Source: Pseudonocardia sediminis (lineage in GTDB: Bacteria; Actinomycetota; Actinomycetes; Mycobacteriales; Pseudonocardiaceae). Taken from it: a DNA stretch of 64,000 bases. The stretch's first letter is position 1. Each line of letters starts with the position of its first letter. A program made the translations under genes and the position numbers. Below, in pieces: positions 63,132 through 64,000 of this stretch. The notes beneath the pieces are model-generated. The model saw only the letters and a program-made list of their open reading frames with translations, did no database searches and was not told where the DNA came from. The DNA lies in the NCBI RefSeq assembly GCF_004217185.1, contig NZ_SHKL01000001.1, positions 2,254,001 to 2,318,000 on the forward strand. Reading direction: 5' to 3'.

Positions 63132-63592
63132 GCGTTGCGCTTGACGTGCTCGACCAGGCCGGGCATCGCGGCCCGGATCATGTCCAGGACCTCGGAGAAC
63201 CCGTCCGGGCCGCCGTAGTACGGATCCGGCACCTCGGCGCCGCTGCCGGCGCCCGGGTCGAACGAGCGGAGCAGGCGCACCCGCTCCGGCTCCGGTGCCG
63301 AGCACTGCAGCGACCGCAGGTGCCCCTCGTCCAGGGCGACGAGCAGGTCCGCCGACAGGATCTCGGAGTCGACCTGGCGGGCGGAGTGGGCGGTGTCGAA
63401 CCCGTGCTCGGCCAGGATCTGCGCCGAGCGCTCGTCCATCGGCGAGCCGACGTGCCAGTTCCCGGTCCCGGCGCTGGTCACGCGCACGCGGTCGGAGAGT
63501 CCGAGTGCCTCCACCTCGGCGGCCAGCACCTTCTCCGCGATCGGGGACCGACAGATGTTGCCACTACAGACGAAGGAGACATGCACGTCCAT
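63128..63592 (-). CDS. Low-molecular-weight protein-tyrosine phosphatase
   Basis: The 154-residue enzyme has the CX5R loop VCSGNICRSPIAEKVL (Cys9, Arg15) at the N-terminus and the general acid Asp in VPDPYYGG, both complete. This is the PtpA type. The pairing with a fructosamine-kinase-like protein that is GTGA-coupled is notable; in bacteria such phosphatase/kinase pairs have been linked to protein deglycation. In mycobacteria ptpA is likewise near a cobC-like gene. Confidence 0.93.
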   Translation of the reverse strand: MDVHVSFVCSGNICRSPIAEKVLAAEVEALGLSDRVRVTSAGTGNWHVGSPMDERSAQILAEHGFDTAHSARQVDSEILSADLLVALDEGHLRSLQCSAPEPERVRLLRSFDPGAGSGAEVPDPYYGGPDGFSEVLDMIRAAMPGLVEHVKRNA

Positions 63593-63680
63593 ACCGTATG
63601 CGGGCTGTGCGGCCGGGTGCCGCACGGTCCGCCGTGACGGCCCGGTCGTGGCCGGTTCCGCCCGGTCGTAGGGTGGTGCG

Positions 63681-64000
63681 ATGGCGTTCGGACCTCCGTC
63701 CGGCGGAACGGCAGGACCGCCCGGGCACGACCTGCACCACCACGGCGACGTCGACGCGGCCGAGGGGCTGGTCGACTTCGCGGTCAACGTGCAGGGTGAC
63801 GGTCCGCCGCGGTGGCTGCGCGACCGGCTCGCCGCGACCCTCGACGACCTCGGCCGCTACCCCGGGGCCGCGCACGACGCGCAGGCCAGGGCCGCCGCCG
63901 GGGCCCGGCACGGACGCCCGCCGGAGCAGGTCCTGACCCTGGCCGGAAGCGCCGAGGGCTTCGCGCTGCTGCCGTGGCTGGCCCCGCGCCGCGCCGTCGT
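63681..64000 (+). CDS. CobC-like PLP-dependent aminotransferase/decarboxylase (partial, runs off the window)
   Basis: The first 106 residues of a class I/II aminotransferase-fold protein are visible: HHHGDVDAAEGLVDFAVNVQGDGPPRWLRDRL, RYPGAAHDAQARAAAGARHGRP and VLTLAGSAEGFALLPWLAP. They match the actinobacterial Rv2231c/CobC group, related to threonine-phosphate decarboxylase (cobalamin side chain) and histidinol-phosphate aminotransferase. The catalytic lysine is beyond the end of the window. The ATG at 63681 gives MAFGPPSGGTAG. Confidence 0.85.
   Translation, partial: MAFGPPSGGTAGPPGHDLHHHGDVDAAEGLVDFAVNVQGDGPPRWLRDRLAATLDDLGRYPGAAHDAQARAAAGARHGRPPEQVLTLAGSAEGFALLPWLAPRRAV

Overview
The window is about 64 kb of very GC-rich DNA (roughly 73-75% by eye) with frequent GTG starts and tight operons joined by ATGA or GTGA overlaps. 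It points to an actinobacterium of the Pseudonocardiales, and the protein families fit Pseudonocardia best: F420-dependent oxidoreductases, a DUF222-HNH (13E12-type) gene, DUF3000, a coproporphyrin-branch heme cluster ending in ChdC, an Asp23/AmaP/DUF6286 cluster, and TmsA/TmsB. The genus is an inference from family content, not from a marker gene. No rRNA, tRNA, CRISPR array, IS element or prophage was seen. It reads as ordinary chromosome.

Layout. 0.0-3.5 kb: end of an F420 luciferase-like oxidoreductase, O-acetylhomoserine sulfhydrylase with a coupled CoA-binding protein, a small membrane protein and a GNAT acetyltransferase. 3.5-7.6 kb: DUF418 membrane protein, malate dehydrogenase, and a DUF222-HNH gene behind a near-perfect LexA/SOS box. 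7.9-14.2 kb: glgX(treX)-treY-treZ operon turning glycogen into trehalose. 14.5-19.0 kb: F420 PPOX protein, HIT protein, histidine phosphatase, and two paralogous membrane diguanylate cyclases facing each other three bases apart. 19.4-30.4 kb: an isoprenoid/heme neighbourhood colinear with the mycobacterial Rv2674-Rv2682c block (dxs, RNase D, DUF3000, hemE, hemY/cgoX, chdC, msrB). Here a two-component system is inserted after dxs and an orphan LuxR-type regulator sits before the RNase D gene.

30.4-35.3 kb: two LigD-type polymerase-domain proteins, several very small genes, a D-2-hydroxyacid dehydrogenase and an SDR. 35.3-40.0 kb: a five-gene glycine betaine/choline-type ABC importer with two binding proteins and a coupled 17-codon leader ORF. 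40.7-43.2 kb: a lipoprotein with a hydrolase fold and 3-hydroxybutyrate dehydrogenase. 43.3-46.5 kb: a seven-gene Asp23/AmaP envelope-stress cluster including a J-domain-like protein. 46.6-51.8 kb: a RibD-type reductase, then an iron-type FecCD/FecCD/FecE importer behind a candidate iron box, followed by a transsulfuration-type PLP enzyme. 51.8-53.4 kb: PiT phosphate transporter and its DUF47 partner. 53.4-57.9 kb: acyl-CoA dehydrogenase, alpha/beta hydrolase, a five-copy palindromic repeat field, aldo/keto reductase and dienelactone hydrolase. 58.0-62.2 kb: tmsA-tmsB for 10-methyl branched fatty acids, next to an ECF sigma factor and its zinc anti-sigma factor. 62.3-64.0 kb: fructosamine-kinase-like protein, low-molecular-weight tyrosine phosphatase, and the start of a CobC-like aminotransferase.

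The most interesting signals are mostly small. They are short tandem repeats that span stop codons at five or six gene ends, with periods mostly equal to 2 modulo 3; a probable CTG start (CTGA overlap) for RNase D; a strong-SD leader ORF in front of the betaine importer; the SOS box; the 23-bp palindromic repeat field; and a hydrolase lipoprotein whose catalytic Ser and His appear to be missing.
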